Below, piece by piece: positions 22,892 through 35,421 of a stretch of DNA of 64,000 nucleotides; within the stretch, counting starts at the first letter, position 1; the number at the start of each line of letters is the position of its first letter. The DNA comes from Parapristionchus giblindavisi (lineage: Eukaryota; Nematoda; Chromadorea; Rhabditida; Diplogasteridae), in contig CALSFV010000106.1 of the NCBI GenBank assembly GCA_943737045.1, positions 1-64,000 of the forward strand. The letters run 5' to 3'. The position numbers were made by a program, and so were the translations under genes. A model generated the notes under the pieces. It worked only from the letters and a program-made list of their open reading frames with translations. It was not told where the DNA came from and did not search any database.

Positions 22892-25458
22892 TTACAAACT
22901 GGAACGAAATGTTGAATCACGGCTTACATTAATATAGCTGAAGTTATATATGATAGGTTCACCGCGGTCATCAATCCATTGTCTGTAGAGCGTACTACGA
23001 TATGTCAATTTCAACATCGTAGTGTTTCCAATATATACGTGAACTAATGGTCGAATTCCACGTTGGCTGAATTTTTAATAATCAATAATAATTGTATGCT
23101 TTTTCCAAGAAAACACGGTAAATAATAATAGATAAATAAATTAAATCGTTTTGTAGCACGGACACAACTGTTCCGTGCACAAATGCGGAAAAGATGTGAA
23201 TTATTTGTCGTTCTCGTATTAAACATTTAATAATCGATATACTCACATCAATTTCTTGGTCGCATTCCTCGAAACAATCTTTCCAAGACCTTTTCCACGA
23301 TGTCCCGGTTTTGTGTACAGATGGGACCCCTGAAACGATTGATCTTTGATCGTCTGAGACACTTCTGAATAGCCTAGTATAAGCAACAAATAAACTCATT
23401 TTGATAATAGCTTTGTTAAATAGATAGTGGAGCGAACAGTAAAAATGAAGGCAATCTCAAACAGCGACGCGTATCGTTGATTCTCCATACTTTTCTTTCT
23501 TGACTATACATTAAAAGGTAGCCCATTTTATCACTGAATTTCCGCTTTGTAATAATATTTTTTCCGTTTTTGAGAAAACTCTGTTTCTTACATTCTGACA
23601 ACCTGAGCCTATACAAGAACACTGTTCATTGTATTTTATGCATTGGAATATCAATGACATGAAGGATAATTGTGTATTGATTTAAAAAATAGTCACCGCT
23701 CCAATAGTGCTAGTGCACACATAGGCTGCGAGTTCACCATTATCTGTCCTGAGAGCTGACGTTGGCAGATTTCGTATGCGATCACTAAAATTTATTTAAA
23801 ATATATAATATAATACTTTGTATTTCATTCTACTTCAATATTAAGGTTATTTATTTCACAACATTTTTGTAATACCATTATCTACAACAACAATATTTCA
23901 TATTTCACTTCAAAATGATACGCCTTCCCAATGACTTTGAAAAACTGCAAAAATTGTAAAATAGTTCGTATTAACATATTCATCCTTTTGTTCTCACTTG
24001 AAGAGCTCAATGTGATCTAAGTATTTCCATTCTTTTGCACACTGTGCAAATTCCTCTTCATTATCCAATTCGCACAAATGGTACCCCGGTGGAGCATCAT
24101 AATTCGTCTGAAAATGTTCCATCATCACAGTATTTTAAAATAATTTATTTTGAATTATTTTAAACTTTGGAATTAAGTTGTTTTTTGCTGGATTTAACGC
24201 ATAATTAATAATTAATATTTTATTTTTGTTATTATTTTTAAAGCTATAATTGCAATTATTGATTACATTCATGAGATGTTCAATCTGTTCGTCAGTCATA
24301 TAGAAGGACATAGTAGCATGATCACTGTTCTTTGCCTTACCATAGATATCAACGAACTGAAAGGAAGAACTAATCGATATAGAGATAGCAAGATCTTTAG
24401 CAGTTGAAAGAAAGAAGGACAAACTGTGTTGTGAACTGTGCTATCACAATTGATCTCGATAACTTTATGAATAGCTGCAGTAGGCGACATGCTCACGACT
24501 TCTTTGACAAGATCGTGGGGAATTGAACCTCCATGTCCTACGGGAGAGCGAACCAAGAACCTCGGTCTGAAAAAAAAAACATTTTTATGTCACACTCGAG
24601 TAAAGACAGTGTGTTTTGATGACAAATGATATACTTTAGTAAAGGGAATATCCTACACAAATTGGACTATTCGTATTGCAAAACATTTTCTCGGACAAAA
24701 CAGTGAGAAGCGTTTGCAAATGCGGAAAATTTCGGATTAATACTGTATATTCAAAATGTCTGTCAACAGTGTATTCATATCACATCATTTTAGCTCAAAA
24801 TATCGAATGAAAAGAAGGGACACTTGAAAATTGGTGTATTTAATTTAATTCACTGGAAAATTCTTTCTCAAACATCGCAAGCGGAAGAGAAGCAGCACAG
24901 GTTTTCAAATTAGTTTTGTCTCTGCATTTATTTTCTAAAATAAATTAATTATTCTTACATGGTCAGATCGTTTTCTTCTATGATGAAAACGTATTCTGGA
25001 TTTGTGGAATTTTCAGTGAACACTCGAATTCTTGAATGAACGAGTGGGGAATCGTTGTAGATTCGAATCATGTTCAATAAGGGTCGATTTTCCGGAGCTG
25101 CGATTAATCTTCCTGAAATATTTTTTTACAAATAAATAAATTTACGAAAGTAATTTAACGAAGTCGTATATATCGAAAAAAGTGCATCTCCGACAAGCAG
25201 TAAAACTAGATAACCAAAGGACAAAGACTTTCCAGCCAACCTACTATGTACAAGAACAAATATAGGGGACTATATTGTTTTTAAATGAATACTCCAAGCT
25301 AGTCTCTGATCAGGCTCTCTCGTGGACAAAGAAAGTAAGAGAATGAGGCCAGAGCTTCAAATTAGCTCAGAGTTCCTTTAATTCATACCATTATCTGTAA
25401 TGATATTCAATAATTCCTCTCTTCCTTCTGGACCAATCCATTCACGCAAAGAACTCAT
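22892..25458 (-). CDS. GLYAT-like N-acyltransferase (one exon region unresolved)
   Basis: Probable acyl-CoA-dependent N-acyltransferase of the glycine N-acyltransferase-like group (GNAT/FR47 fold). Such enzymes transfer an acyl group to an amino acid or similar amine; the substrate here is unknown. Exons on the minus strand: 25458-25389, 25112-24959, 24566-24425, 24356-24267, 24107-23998, an unresolved part, 23364-23247 and 23066-22892. The hinge PPGYHLCELDNEEEFAQ and EWKY precede the catalytic domain. The acetyl-CoA-binding loop is GHRGKGLGKIV in exon 23364-23247. The last exon holds VHVYIGNTTMLKL, typical of the GNAT C-terminus, and ends at TAA (22894-22892), with AATAAA (complement) at 22859-22864. 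Start chosen: ATG 22 nt after a TTTCAG at 25485-25480, which could be a trans-splice site. One or more exons between 23998 and 23365 must join phase 2 to phase 1. I could not place them, so a defect there is possible. Confidence 0.8.
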
Positions 25459-26371
25459 GTCCGATGATCTTTGACCACTCTGAAATTTTTTTGAATCAAC
25501 AATTTCAAAAATAATTTTACGGCTTGCTGTTAATAGAATCTACAAGCAGAGCGTAACCCAGCGAGACTTTTCTTAATCAGAATTATTCTTAAATGAAGTG
25601 CAACGTAGGCTTTAATTTTGATTAGCGAATAGTCAAGGTAGTGTTGTGAGAATAAAGAATTGAACAACTGAACAATTTCATGGGTTCACATTCTCTTCTA
25701 TATATACAATCTCTTACCTTCTCACTAAATCATTTAAAGGTATTTTTTCGCTTCGAATGATCAGCGTTCAGTGGGATAAGGAGTTTAAGTGTGACCATTG
25801 ACTTTTGTTCTCTTCTTCGTTACCAAAAATCAAAAGATAAATGAAAATAAAGAAAATGAAATAAGGAAAATTGTCTTATCAAAATAAAAAAAATTATCAT
25901 AAGCAAAAACATTTATTTTTCTTCAATATATCTTTATTTATTATATTTATAAATAGATGATTTTCAGACATACCAGGCTATAATGTCAAATATTCGAAAA
26001 TGTTAGATTGGAATAAAAAATTGGAATTCTCCTTTTCCTACCCTAGAACGTAACAAAAAATATTAAGATGTTTTTATTGTTTTGAATGTCATGCGAATGT
26101 ACTATGTTTACCTACTCTATAAAATGCAATAAAACAGATCTTATTGCCTCGCTGTTTCGGTCATGGGCTCTGCAAGGGAATGGTCTCAATTCGTCCTGGT
26201 CATATGAGATGCCAATAGTGTGACTAAAATCAGTTATAGATGCTGATCACAAATCCGTTTTTAGACAGTGCCTAATCGACCTGAGCTTCGAGAAAATCGA
26301 TACTGAATTTCGGTAGTCGTTTCGAAAGTTCGCATGGTCTGTTACACAAACAATCCCGATGAGCTCGTTAA
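25459..26371. other. intergenic, no gene seen
   Basis: Very AT-rich upstream region of the acyltransferase gene. It would contain its promoter and outron, but I see no clear TATA box on the minus strand. Confidence 0.4.
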
Positions 26372-26460
26372 AGGTGGTGTCCCACGAATATTTTCGTGAA
26401 TAAACTGTGAAGACAGGATGGTAGCAAAAGTCATATAAGTCACCACATACTATTTCTTTT
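26372..26460 (+). mobile_element. solo end of the AGGTGG TTAA MITE
   Basis: It starts right after TTAA (26368-26371) with AGGTGGTGTCCCACGAATA and continues as the inverse of 11549-11624. No partner end was found. Confidence 0.6.
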
Positions 26461-27850
26461 ATAATGATTCTGCGTATTGATTGGCATAATCACGATTGAA
26501 AGATGTTCAATAGTGCAGGGAATGGAGAAAGAGAGATGGGAAGGGGCCTAATGAGAAGGCGAAGGTTGAGTGCCGGTCGCAAAGTGAACATAATCACACT
26601 TTTTACTTACAGTATACATATGTATGAGGGGGCTCATTCCCATCGTGGTAGGAGCCAATCATTCTTTTCGTGTATCCCCATCTTTAACTCATATATCAAC
26701 CATCAAAACAACGTTCTTTCCTCTCCCTCACTGTGACCAAGATCACATTTGCTCCAGTTGAACTAGGCGTACGTGACGCGACACTCAAACGCGTTGGGCT
26801 AGAAGGGACGCATAGGAAGTTGAGAGACTGCCAACATCGCATTTTTCCCACGGACGGGACACACAAGCAAAAAGGACGTACACCCCTTTTGCCATATGCA
26901 CATCAAAATTTAAAATAAACTACGGTATTAGGCGGCATTGCTAAATGCCGTAACGCACACTCTAGAGAAGGAATTTTCAAAAATCTTCGTAAATTAGCAA
27001 GCAAATCGTAGTGACTAAATGCTAAAATAATTAATTTCGTAGTCGTGAGAGCTAGCTGAAAGCTGTTGTCAGCAAGATAGACCATAGGTCTGTAAGATTT
27101 GAATATGCAAAATGTTAATAAAAGTCGTATTCACAGAGATTACGTGACATAGCTGAATATAGGATTTTTCACTGCATTTAGCTCGCCTCGTATTGCCTAT
27201 ACTCTTATTTCTTCTCTATTTTTAATACAATTTAGATTGCTTCAGCGTTCGCCCTCATCAAAGATTTAAGAAAAATAAATTCATGAAAATACCAAAATTG
27301 AAGAAACAAAAATAATTTCCAAAGTCCGGATCTGTGAATTAGGATGTTCCTAAAACGCGCGGTGGCGTGCATATAGTGTGCCGCAATTTTCTGACCCGCC
27401 TTTGTCCCGTCCGTGTTCCATCACATTTTAACTTTGGTGAATAGAAAAGAGATTTCCTTTTCTTCTGTAGTTCATGTTAATTTTGTGAGTTCCCATTCGT
27501 GATTGTCATCTATTATAGAATTATGAAAGTTTTTCATACACCACGCAAATGCCGAACTTAGTAAACTTCTCCACCGCTGAGAAAAACGCACTCCAAAATT
27601 TTCGCCAAATTTCGGGAGGCTTTTCTGAACGTTTTTTTAAAAATACATATCATTTTATTTTTGCTGAAAACCCAATGAAATGACGACGAAACGCCAATAA
27701 GTTCGATAAAATAAGCGAAAATGCTGCTCGGCAAAGAGCGGAATTTGTTTTGTTCGGACAGTTTTAATTCTATAATAATTTTAATCTACATATACAAAAA
27801 ATATTTTAAAACAATTAATTCTTTGTTTTTAGATTGATTCGTGTCCAAAA
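26461..27850. other. intergenic, no gene seen
   Basis: Contains CGGACGGGAC at about 26852 and its inverse GTCCCGTCCG at about 27404, plus a small hairpin CGGCATT-GCTA-AATGCCG near 26933. Short frames at 26503-26736 and 26733-26918 lack splice or domain support. A TTTTTAG acceptor at 27826-27832 probably belongs to the downstream gene. Confidence 0.4.
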
Positions 27851-29014
27851 ATGGCTCAACTGATCCGAATCAAAATGCACGACAAGGAAGTCAGTATCGT
27901 GCCGTCTCATAACGTTCTCGCCAGAAGCTCAATAAGATCTGCCTTCCTGCTTGCCGATGAGGCGATTGTTTCTTTGTCATATAGACTAAATGGCGTGGAG
28001 GTCCATTGCGAGTAAGTCACATGTGGATTACTTATCATTTATTTCAATTAATTTAGAATGAATGAAAATAGTTCGGCGTTTATACTACCGGATGACTTTT
28101 CAAATATGCAGTGTGGAATCGAATAAAGCTCCTTCAAAACCATCAACTCCTGCTGACGTTGAAGGTTTAATATTCATTGAGCACATTTAATTTTTGTTTT
28201 AGGATCTACATCTAGAAAGCGAAAAAGGATTGATCCAGAGTTGGAACCGCTGCCTGTGGATGGAGATGTGGTTTCTCGAATAGACCAATATGCTTGGTTT
28301 TATACGAAAGGAGACAATATGAAGAGATCGGCTATTCCGGTGACCAAAAATCTGGCAATTACCTTCCGTCAGGGTGAAAATAAGAATTTTGTAAAAGGCG
28401 ATTCTATTAAACTTGTGTCATATCAAAACCTGCAAGTGGTTGTTGATACTTGGGTAGTACTGGTTAATGATGACCTCGATCTAATTGTTCTTCAATCTAA
28501 ATCCGACGAACTCTGCGATAGAGATTTGATTATGGAAGCAGTTGAGCCGAAGAGAGGAATGAAATACGTTATGGTAAGTTTAACTAAGTATTTTACTTAC
28601 AACTTATGAATTTTGATTATTATCTACACTGAAATGATTTCAGATGGGCTATTCGGTTATACATGGAAAAACTTCACACATATCATTTTCCGCAGGAATT
28701 ATTTCTAGTGATATGTCATCAAGATTGCGTTTTCTGGGCTCGAGTGGCTCTTATAAAGGCGACAACGGTGGAAGTTGTTGGAGTGATGATGGAAGGTTGA
28801 TTGGGATGCAGGTTGAGACTGAAAAGGTTCCTCATACAACGGACAATAATGGTCGACCGACATCTCTTGCATCAGGTGGACGATGTGAAATTATTCCGAT
28901 CACAAAAATTCATTTGGAAATTGTGGTAAGCTTTACTTAATGCAACACCATCAAATTAATCAATGACGTTAGGAATTTTTACCGCCGGAAGAAGATGTCG
29001 ATTGGAATGAATAA
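27851..29014 (+). CDS. trypsin-fold protein, predicted catalytically dead
   Basis: A five-exon gene of 302 codons: 27851-28011, 28112-28164, 28203-28573, 28644-28925 and 28973-29014. All junctions are GT-AG and in frame. Residues about 100-290 look like a chymotrypsin/trypsin-type (S1) fold. DDLDLIVL (161-168) matches the catalytic-Asp strand, and KGDNGGSCW followed by GRLIGMQ matches the GDSGG loop and the strand after it. However, Asn236 replaces the catalytic Ser, and no His occurs between residues 53 and 201, so the His is also lost. That predicts a pseudoprotease, perhaps a binding protein. A basic RKRKR cluster at 76-80 resembles a nuclear localisation signal, and no signal peptide is seen. 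Start: the first ATG after a TTTTTAG acceptor 18 nt upstream, possibly a trans-splice site. Family placement is by motif only. Confidence 0.75.
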
Positions 29015-29059
29015 TAGCACCACTTGGAATGGATGATCTCTGCGTTATGAATTCAGTTT

Positions 29060-29252
29060 TGTATGTGCTACGGATTCTGTTAATATTTTATTCGATTCTA
29101 TATTGATAAATATATTCTCACAACAATCAAGCTTATACACCGAATACTTTAATTTTATTTTGTTGTGCAAATTTATCTATCTTAAATATAAAAATGCATT
29201 AGTCGCCCTATAAAAGAATTAAATTCGGCCGATGTACTGGGCGCGGTTTTTT
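29060..29252 (+). repeat. diverged astacin 3' flank downstream of the trypsin-fold gene
   Basis: It aligns with the astacin 3' flank (compare 34265-34440), sharing TATTGATAAAT, TACACCGAAT, AAAAATGCATTAG and AATGTACTG-like blocks at perhaps 75-80% identity. It supplies the likely poly(A) signal GATAAA (29105-29110) for the trypsin-fold gene. Confidence 0.75.
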
Positions 29253-29257
29253 TTCAG

Positions 29258-29321
29258 ATACAAGGCTTATTCATCGTATCAGTTCCCCTTCTCTGCGACA
29301 GTTACGTACACAGTAGTGTGA
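29258..29321 (+). pseudogene. orphan last exon of an astacin copy
   Basis: Identical in sequence to exon 17 of the array genes, including its stop. Upstream only a TTTTTTCAG acceptor survives, joined to the diverged flank. The spacer after it lacks about 260 bp (break at about 29395). This is the left edge of the array. Confidence 0.9.
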
Positions 29322-30331
29322 ATCATATCATCGTTTCACGCTGAATATTTAATTTGATTCTATATTGATAAATCTATTCTTACAATAATCATGGAAGTTT
29401 TCACCTTTTCAAAGTCATTTTAAACGTGTGAATACAACTCCGAAAAATGTATATCTCGTCAGGAGAAAACTTTTTTGTATTGGTACCAGCTCATTTGATG
29501 CACTCTCAACGGAGCTGTGCGGTTTAGAAAAAACCACCATATCGTAACTGTTTTTATATGAAATTGTATTATTATTTAGCGATGCAAAGGGAGTGTCAGA
29601 TAGTGAGTACAACGCAAGATGGACCATCAGTCGATAAAAAAGTAGCTTGTAATGTATTTTTCGAATGTTCGATTCAAGATGAAGAGATCGTTAATACTCT
29701 TACTCGTTGCATCGAGATATAGGAACTATATGATGGATACATTTCTTCGTTGCTTCCACATTGAATATATTTTATATGACAGTATTGATTGGGCGAGGAT
29801 TATACATAATATAACACAAAAACTACCAGAACTTCGCTTTAACTTAATATTCAATAGATTCTGAGAAATGAAAGATAAGAGTGGATAGGTTGTCCACACG
29901 TACGTATGTTATCACTGTTACAATCATAATAATAATTATATTATATTATCTGAGAGGGTTTTTAAAATATTTTTGATAAAACATTTGAGAACATGATGAA
30001 CTCTCACTACTGAAAATCATTATTAATCAGTATTGAATCCAAATCGTCTATTTCTTACGAATATGTCTATTACAGTATTAAATAAGGCTGAAAACTCCAT
30101 TCACTAGCTGTGTTTGCTTCAGGAAGTTCAGACTGAATATCGTTCAAATCCTCACTACATTCACAATGTATTTGATAATTCTTGAAAAAATCCTATATCC
30201 AAGCTGTTTCTCCCATAATTTGTCAGATTTTGCTACTATAAAAGGTGAGATAGATTCCATGGAAGATATACCAACGACTTTATTTGCTTATTTTTCAATA
30301 ATAGCATTTATTTTTGTATTTATTTTAGAAA
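29322..30331 (+). other. array spacer 0
   Basis: Spacer between the orphan exon and copy 1. Besides the deletion of about 260 bp at 29395, it has an extra A near 29530 (six A's after TTAG where other spacers have five), which breaks the 97-codon frame conserved in the other spacers. Confidence 0.7.
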
Positions 30332-33300
30332 ATGAACTTGTGTACTCTTCTCCTTTCTTCAATCGTCGTCGTCAATGGATTCCCTTTCGAAAAAGTCGTT
30401 GAAGATCCACTCCCGGTTCATATTTAAAATATTTTCAAGTTTGAAAGCTTAAGACATCGGCTCAGTAAGATTCCGGGAAGTGCCGGACATCGACCTCAAC
30501 GATTTGGCCCAAATTTTTTTTATGGATACCCCCATGGGTCCCCATCACAAAATGGGTATTCATTTGGGCTGGTTCCTTGAAACACAGATGTGGCGGGTTT
30601 TCGAAATTTGAAAACTCGATTTTCACCAGAAAAAAATGGAGCGACCTAGGACCAATGTTAGTGTCGATTAATTATAAGTATAAATAGACAACAAAAAGTG
30701 GCTATACGACGGTCCGGAGATCCGATCGCAAACTGATTTTTTTACCTCCTCAAAACATTCTAAAATTATTTAAAATTTTAAAACAAAAAAGTGCAGTCCA
30801 ATTTTTGCCTTATCTTATAGAGCAGAAAATTCCGCGTCGAATAAGGGAAAAAAATCAAAAATCGAAGGACCCGTCTTTTGAGATAAATGAACCTGAAGAT
30901 GACCCGAAAATATTTTTGTTTTCAAACCCCCTCATGTTTGTACTCATATTGAAGAGCTCGTCGAGTAGAACAACTTTCATGTTGAACGTTTTGTCTGAAA
31001 CTCATGTACAAGAGAAATACATGAATTAAGATTTATTGGATCCAAATCTTTATTATCGCTTGTATCTTGAGAACAAACGACTTTCATAGAATATGACCAA
31101 CATAAGAAATGATGAACTTGACGAGTACTTTAAAATGAGTATAAACATGTCAAGGTTTCGACAACTTTTTTTTTCAATACTAATTTCCAGGCCATTTTTT
31201 TCAGCATGGGGGTCTACAATTTTTTTTCGTGAAACAAGAAAGTAAGTATGGATTTTTGCGTTCTACAATATTGGCGTAATCAATTTGTGCACAAAAAATA
31301 TTTTACTTTCGTTTTACTCAAAATTGTGTGAACAACCGTGTGAATAAATAAAACTCATGTATTTCTCTTGCACATGAGTTTCAGACAAAACCTTCAACAT
31401 GAAAGTTGTTCTACTCGACGAGCTCTTCAATATGAGTACAAACATGAGGGGGTTTGAAAACAAAAATATTTTCGGGTCATCTTCAGGTTCATTTATCTCA
31501 AAAGACGGGTCCTTCGATTTTTGATTTTTGTCCCTTATTCGACGCGGAATTTTTTGCTCTATAAGATAAGGCAAAAATTGGACTGCACTTTTTTGTTTTA
31601 AAATTTTAAATAATTTTAGAATGTTTTGAGGAGGTAAAAAAATCAGTTTGCGATCGGATCTCCGGACCGTCGTATAGCCACTTTTTGTTGTCTATTTATA
31701 CTTATAATTAATCGACACTAACATTGGTCCTAGGTCGCTCCATTTTTTTCTGGTGAAAATCGAGTTTTCAAATTTCGAAAACCCGCCACATCTGTGTTTC
31801 AAGGAACCAGCCCAAATGAATACCCATTTTGTGATGGGGGCCCATGGGGGTATCTATAAAAAAAATTTGGGCCAAATCGGTGAGGTCGATGTCCGGGGTC
31901 ACTGGCTCAACCCTCGAATCTTACTGAGCCGGTGTCTTAACATTAAAAACAAAAACAATTCCTTAGGACGCTACGGATCCTATTGACGTAAAAGACTCGA
32001 TATGAGTAATGAAAATGGGGAAGATAAGGTAATGTGTCAAGTTGTGTGAAGGGTGGAAAAAGGAAAAAAAATATGCAAATACGTTTTTAGATGATTGATC
32101 TTCTTCTAGGTTCCCCTCAATTTCCTTTCTCTGGAACAGATCAATGAACCATATGCTTCAGAACTATATGATGTATGTTGTCCAAGATATACATGGCCAT
32201 CTAGCTACATTTTGATCATGCCATAATGAATGATATAATGACTGATATTTAAAGGGTGACATAATTCTAACTCCTGAACAAAAAGAATATTTGAATGCGC
32301 CAGAAAGAAAGGGAGTATTTCGTACCAAAAGAGGAGCTCCTATCGTCCTTGCACGAAGATGGCCCAAGAATCAACCTATTCCATTCTATTTCAATGCAAA
32401 TATAAGTTAGTCTGCTTCATAATATGTAAATCGAAACATTTGCATTTAGCTGAACAAGCCCGGGTGAGAATACGTGAAGCAACAAAGATTATGTCAGCCA
32501 ATACTTGTCTTGACTATAAAGAGAATGGAAGTGGACCTTCCAAGGTAATCAATCACAATATATCGCTATAAGTTATAAAGAAAATTCAGATTCATTTCTA
32601 TAATGGTGGCGGATGTTCTTCGTATCTCGGAGCCCCTGCTACCGGATACGATTCACAGCTTTCCATGAAGACAGGCTGCGAAAGCGTGCGTATTAAAATA
32701 ATTGTAATGTATATTTTTGTATTTAAGAATCTAGTTACTGTTCTACACGAAATGACGCACAATCTTGGTATTGCCCACACCCAGAGCAGGTATTTTATTA
32801 TCCATTTTCTTACTGTGAAAAATACGCGTAATCGAAATAGCACTAATAGATATTTACACAATGCTTACTTTTTGTCGCAAAAACATCGACAAAAATATTA
32901 AATGTCATCGAATATTTCAGATTTGATCGCGACCTTTACGTTACCGTTAACTATGGTGCGATGCAAAAAGGGATGGAGAAAAATTACGATAAGGTTATAC
33001 ATTTTCTACTATCATATATCAAATGTACCTGTTCCTGAATTCATTAAGATAGAAATATTATTATTATATTTTTTAAAGCATTGTATTTTCAGCTGACCAG
33101 TGAAGAAAACGGTAATTTCGGACTTCCTTATGAATATGGAAGTGCCATGCATTATTCAGCATGTAAGTGGATTAATCGATAGAGATCAATCAACATAACT
33201 GTGTACATTATAGTTCATTGGAATACTAATAAACAAGCAACAATGAATGCCAAAGATTCCGCTTATCAATACTCTATGGGCCAAGTAATACATTCAAAAA

Positions 33301-34244
33301 ATCAATTTAATCTTTTCTTTTCTATCTCAGCATCGTTACATGACCTTCAATGACTACAAACTAATCAATCTCTTGTACAACTGTAGTGGTTTGTTGAAAT
33401 GATATACATAATTGTCTTTAATAGCATCCTCAATTTATTTAGAAAATTGCAAGAACAATCTGAAATGTGAAAACGGAGGATACATTCACCCAAGAGATTG
33501 TAATAAGTAAGCCATATTCAATTATTTGCTCATTTTATTATCAAAAGTAATATGTCCCTTTAAGGTGTGTTTGCAACGAATTCTATGCAGGTACACGATG
33601 TGAGAGAGAAAACGTTCCAGTTCAAAATGTCCAGGTTAGAGGTTTAAATCCAATTTGGATTTTAACATCACATTTGCAGAACACATACACTACGGCATTC
33701 GAGCAGGACGGCTTTGATTTCTCACACAATTTTAAAGACTATTCAAAATTCAAGACCGATGCAACGAGACTTATCAAGGTATCGTCCAACAGTTATTCTA
33801 ATTCTAATTGTTTTGTTATAATCTAGGCGCCAATTGGACGACGATTGAATATTACAATCACAAAAATGAATACTGCATATACAGGAGGATGTCCGATTTG
33901 TGAAGGATTTGGTGTTGAATTGAATGATGTAGATCTTTCTCTCGTTGGCAAAATGTAAGTACATTCAATTTTAGACTTCACCATCTAATACAATGAATTA
34001 TTTAGTTAGGAAATATATTTATATTCACTTCAATTGATAGATTCTCACTTTCAGCTTTTGCTGTGACGCCAATAAAGGATTGTCATTCATTTCGAAATCA
34101 AATGTTGTCGGGTAAAACTTATTTTATTCATTATTTCTAATGAATTTCTTACAATCAGTTAATCAAATCAAACATTTCAGATACAAGGCTTATTCATCGT
34201 ATCAGTTCCCCTTCTCTGCGACAGTTACGTACACAGTAGTGTGA
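30332..34244 (+). CDS. astacin metalloprotease, copy 1 (element in intron 1)
   Basis: The same 17-exon, 441-residue model as copy 2. Exon 1 is 30332-30415. Exons 2-17 lie 3697 bp before their copy 2 positions, from 31967 to 34244. Intron 1 is 1551 bp instead of 63 bp because a 1484 bp foldback element lies in it in the same transcript, which could disturb splicing or expression. Visible protein differences from copy 2 are Thr to Pro in the 7-residue exon 2, Met to Ile at residue 59, and KR kept at the propeptide cleavage site. All exons are open and splice sites intact. Confidence 0.85.
30453..31936. mobile_element. 1.48 kb TTAA-flanked foldback element
   Basis: Inverted arms of about 575 bp (30453-31026 and about 31357-31936) surround a loop of about 330 bp. 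Ends are GACATCGGCTCAGTAAGATT and the inverse with one change. TTAA is duplicated at 30449-30452 and 31937-31940. Seven other full copies plus truncated copy 9 show the empty site AAGCTTAACATT, so both ends are exact. The matching 70-codon frames in the two arms reflect the inverted repeat and not a gene. No transposase is encoded. Confidence 0.92.
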
Positions 34245-34613
34245 ATCATATCATCGTTTCACGCTGAATATTTAATTCGATTCTGTATTGATAAATCTAT
34301 TCTTACAATAATCATGTCCATACACCGAATGCATTTCTTTTATTATTATTCTGTTCTACAAATATATTCATCTTAAATATTAAAAATGCATTAGCCGAAC
34401 CTATAGAAGAATGAAATTCGACCAATGTACTGTGGGTGGTTTGCGTTAAATGGTGTCAAGAGTTTTCGAATTTTTTAAATGTCTGAGCGTATTCCTACAT
34501 AATCGATCATGTCTCATTCCAAGTAGACTCTCGAAAATTACGAAATAAGGTCGGAAAATATACGTAAAATAGGTTTTTCGAAGTTTTCACCTTTTCAAAG
34601 TCATTTTAAACGT

Positions 34614-34907
34614 GTGAATACAGCTCCGAAAAATGTAGATATCGTCAGGAGAAAACTTTTTTGTGTTGGTACCAGCTCATTTGCTGCACTCTCAACGGAG
34701 CTGTGCGGTTTAGAAAAACCACCATATCGTAACTGTTTTTATATGAAATTGTATTATTATTTAGCGATGCAAAGGGAGTGTCAGATAGTGAGTACAACGC
34801 AAGATGGACCATCAGTCGATAAAAAAGTAGCTTGTAATGTATTTTTCGAATGTTCGATTCAAGATGAAGAGATCGTTAATACTCTTACTCGTTGCATCGA
34901 GATATAG
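34614..34907 (+). other. conserved 97-codon spacer frame, no recognised product
   Basis: An open frame ending at TAG (34905-34907), repeated at 38311, 42008, 45965, 49923, 53881, 57579 and 61277. It has no in-frame ATG near its start; the first Met falls mid-frame. No domain is recognised, though it is Cys-rich. The spacer 0 copy is frameshifted. It may be a gene relic or chance, since near-identical units keep any frame open together. Confidence 0.25.
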
Positions 34908-35421
34908 GAACTATATGATGGATACATTTCTTCGTTGCTTCCACATTGAATATATTTTATATGACAGTATTGATTGGGCGAGGATTATACATAATATAAC
35001 ACAAAAACTACCAGAACTTCGCTTTAACTTAATATTCAATAGATTCTGAGAAATGAAAGATAAGAGTGGATAGGTTGTCCACACGTACGTATGTTATCAC
35101 TGTTACAATCATAATAATAATTATATTATATTATCTGAGAGGGTTTTTAAAATATTCTTGATAAAACATTTGAGAACATGATGAACTCTCACTACTGAAA
35201 ATCATTATTAATCAGTATTGAATCCAAATCGTCTATTTCTTACGAATATGTCTATTACAGTATTAAATAAGGCTGAAAACTCCATTCACTAGCTGTGTTT
35301 GCTTCAGGAAGTTCAGACTGAATATCGTTCAAATCCTCACTACATTCACAATGTATTTGATAATTCTTGAAAAAATCCTATATCCAAGCTGTTTCTCCCA
35401 TAATTTGTCAGATTTTGCTAC

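Noticed and set aside
30805..31574. Conserved frame present on both strands near 30805-31029 and 31314-31574
   Set aside because: The two are the same sequence in the two arms of the foldback element, so the apparent conservation is structural.
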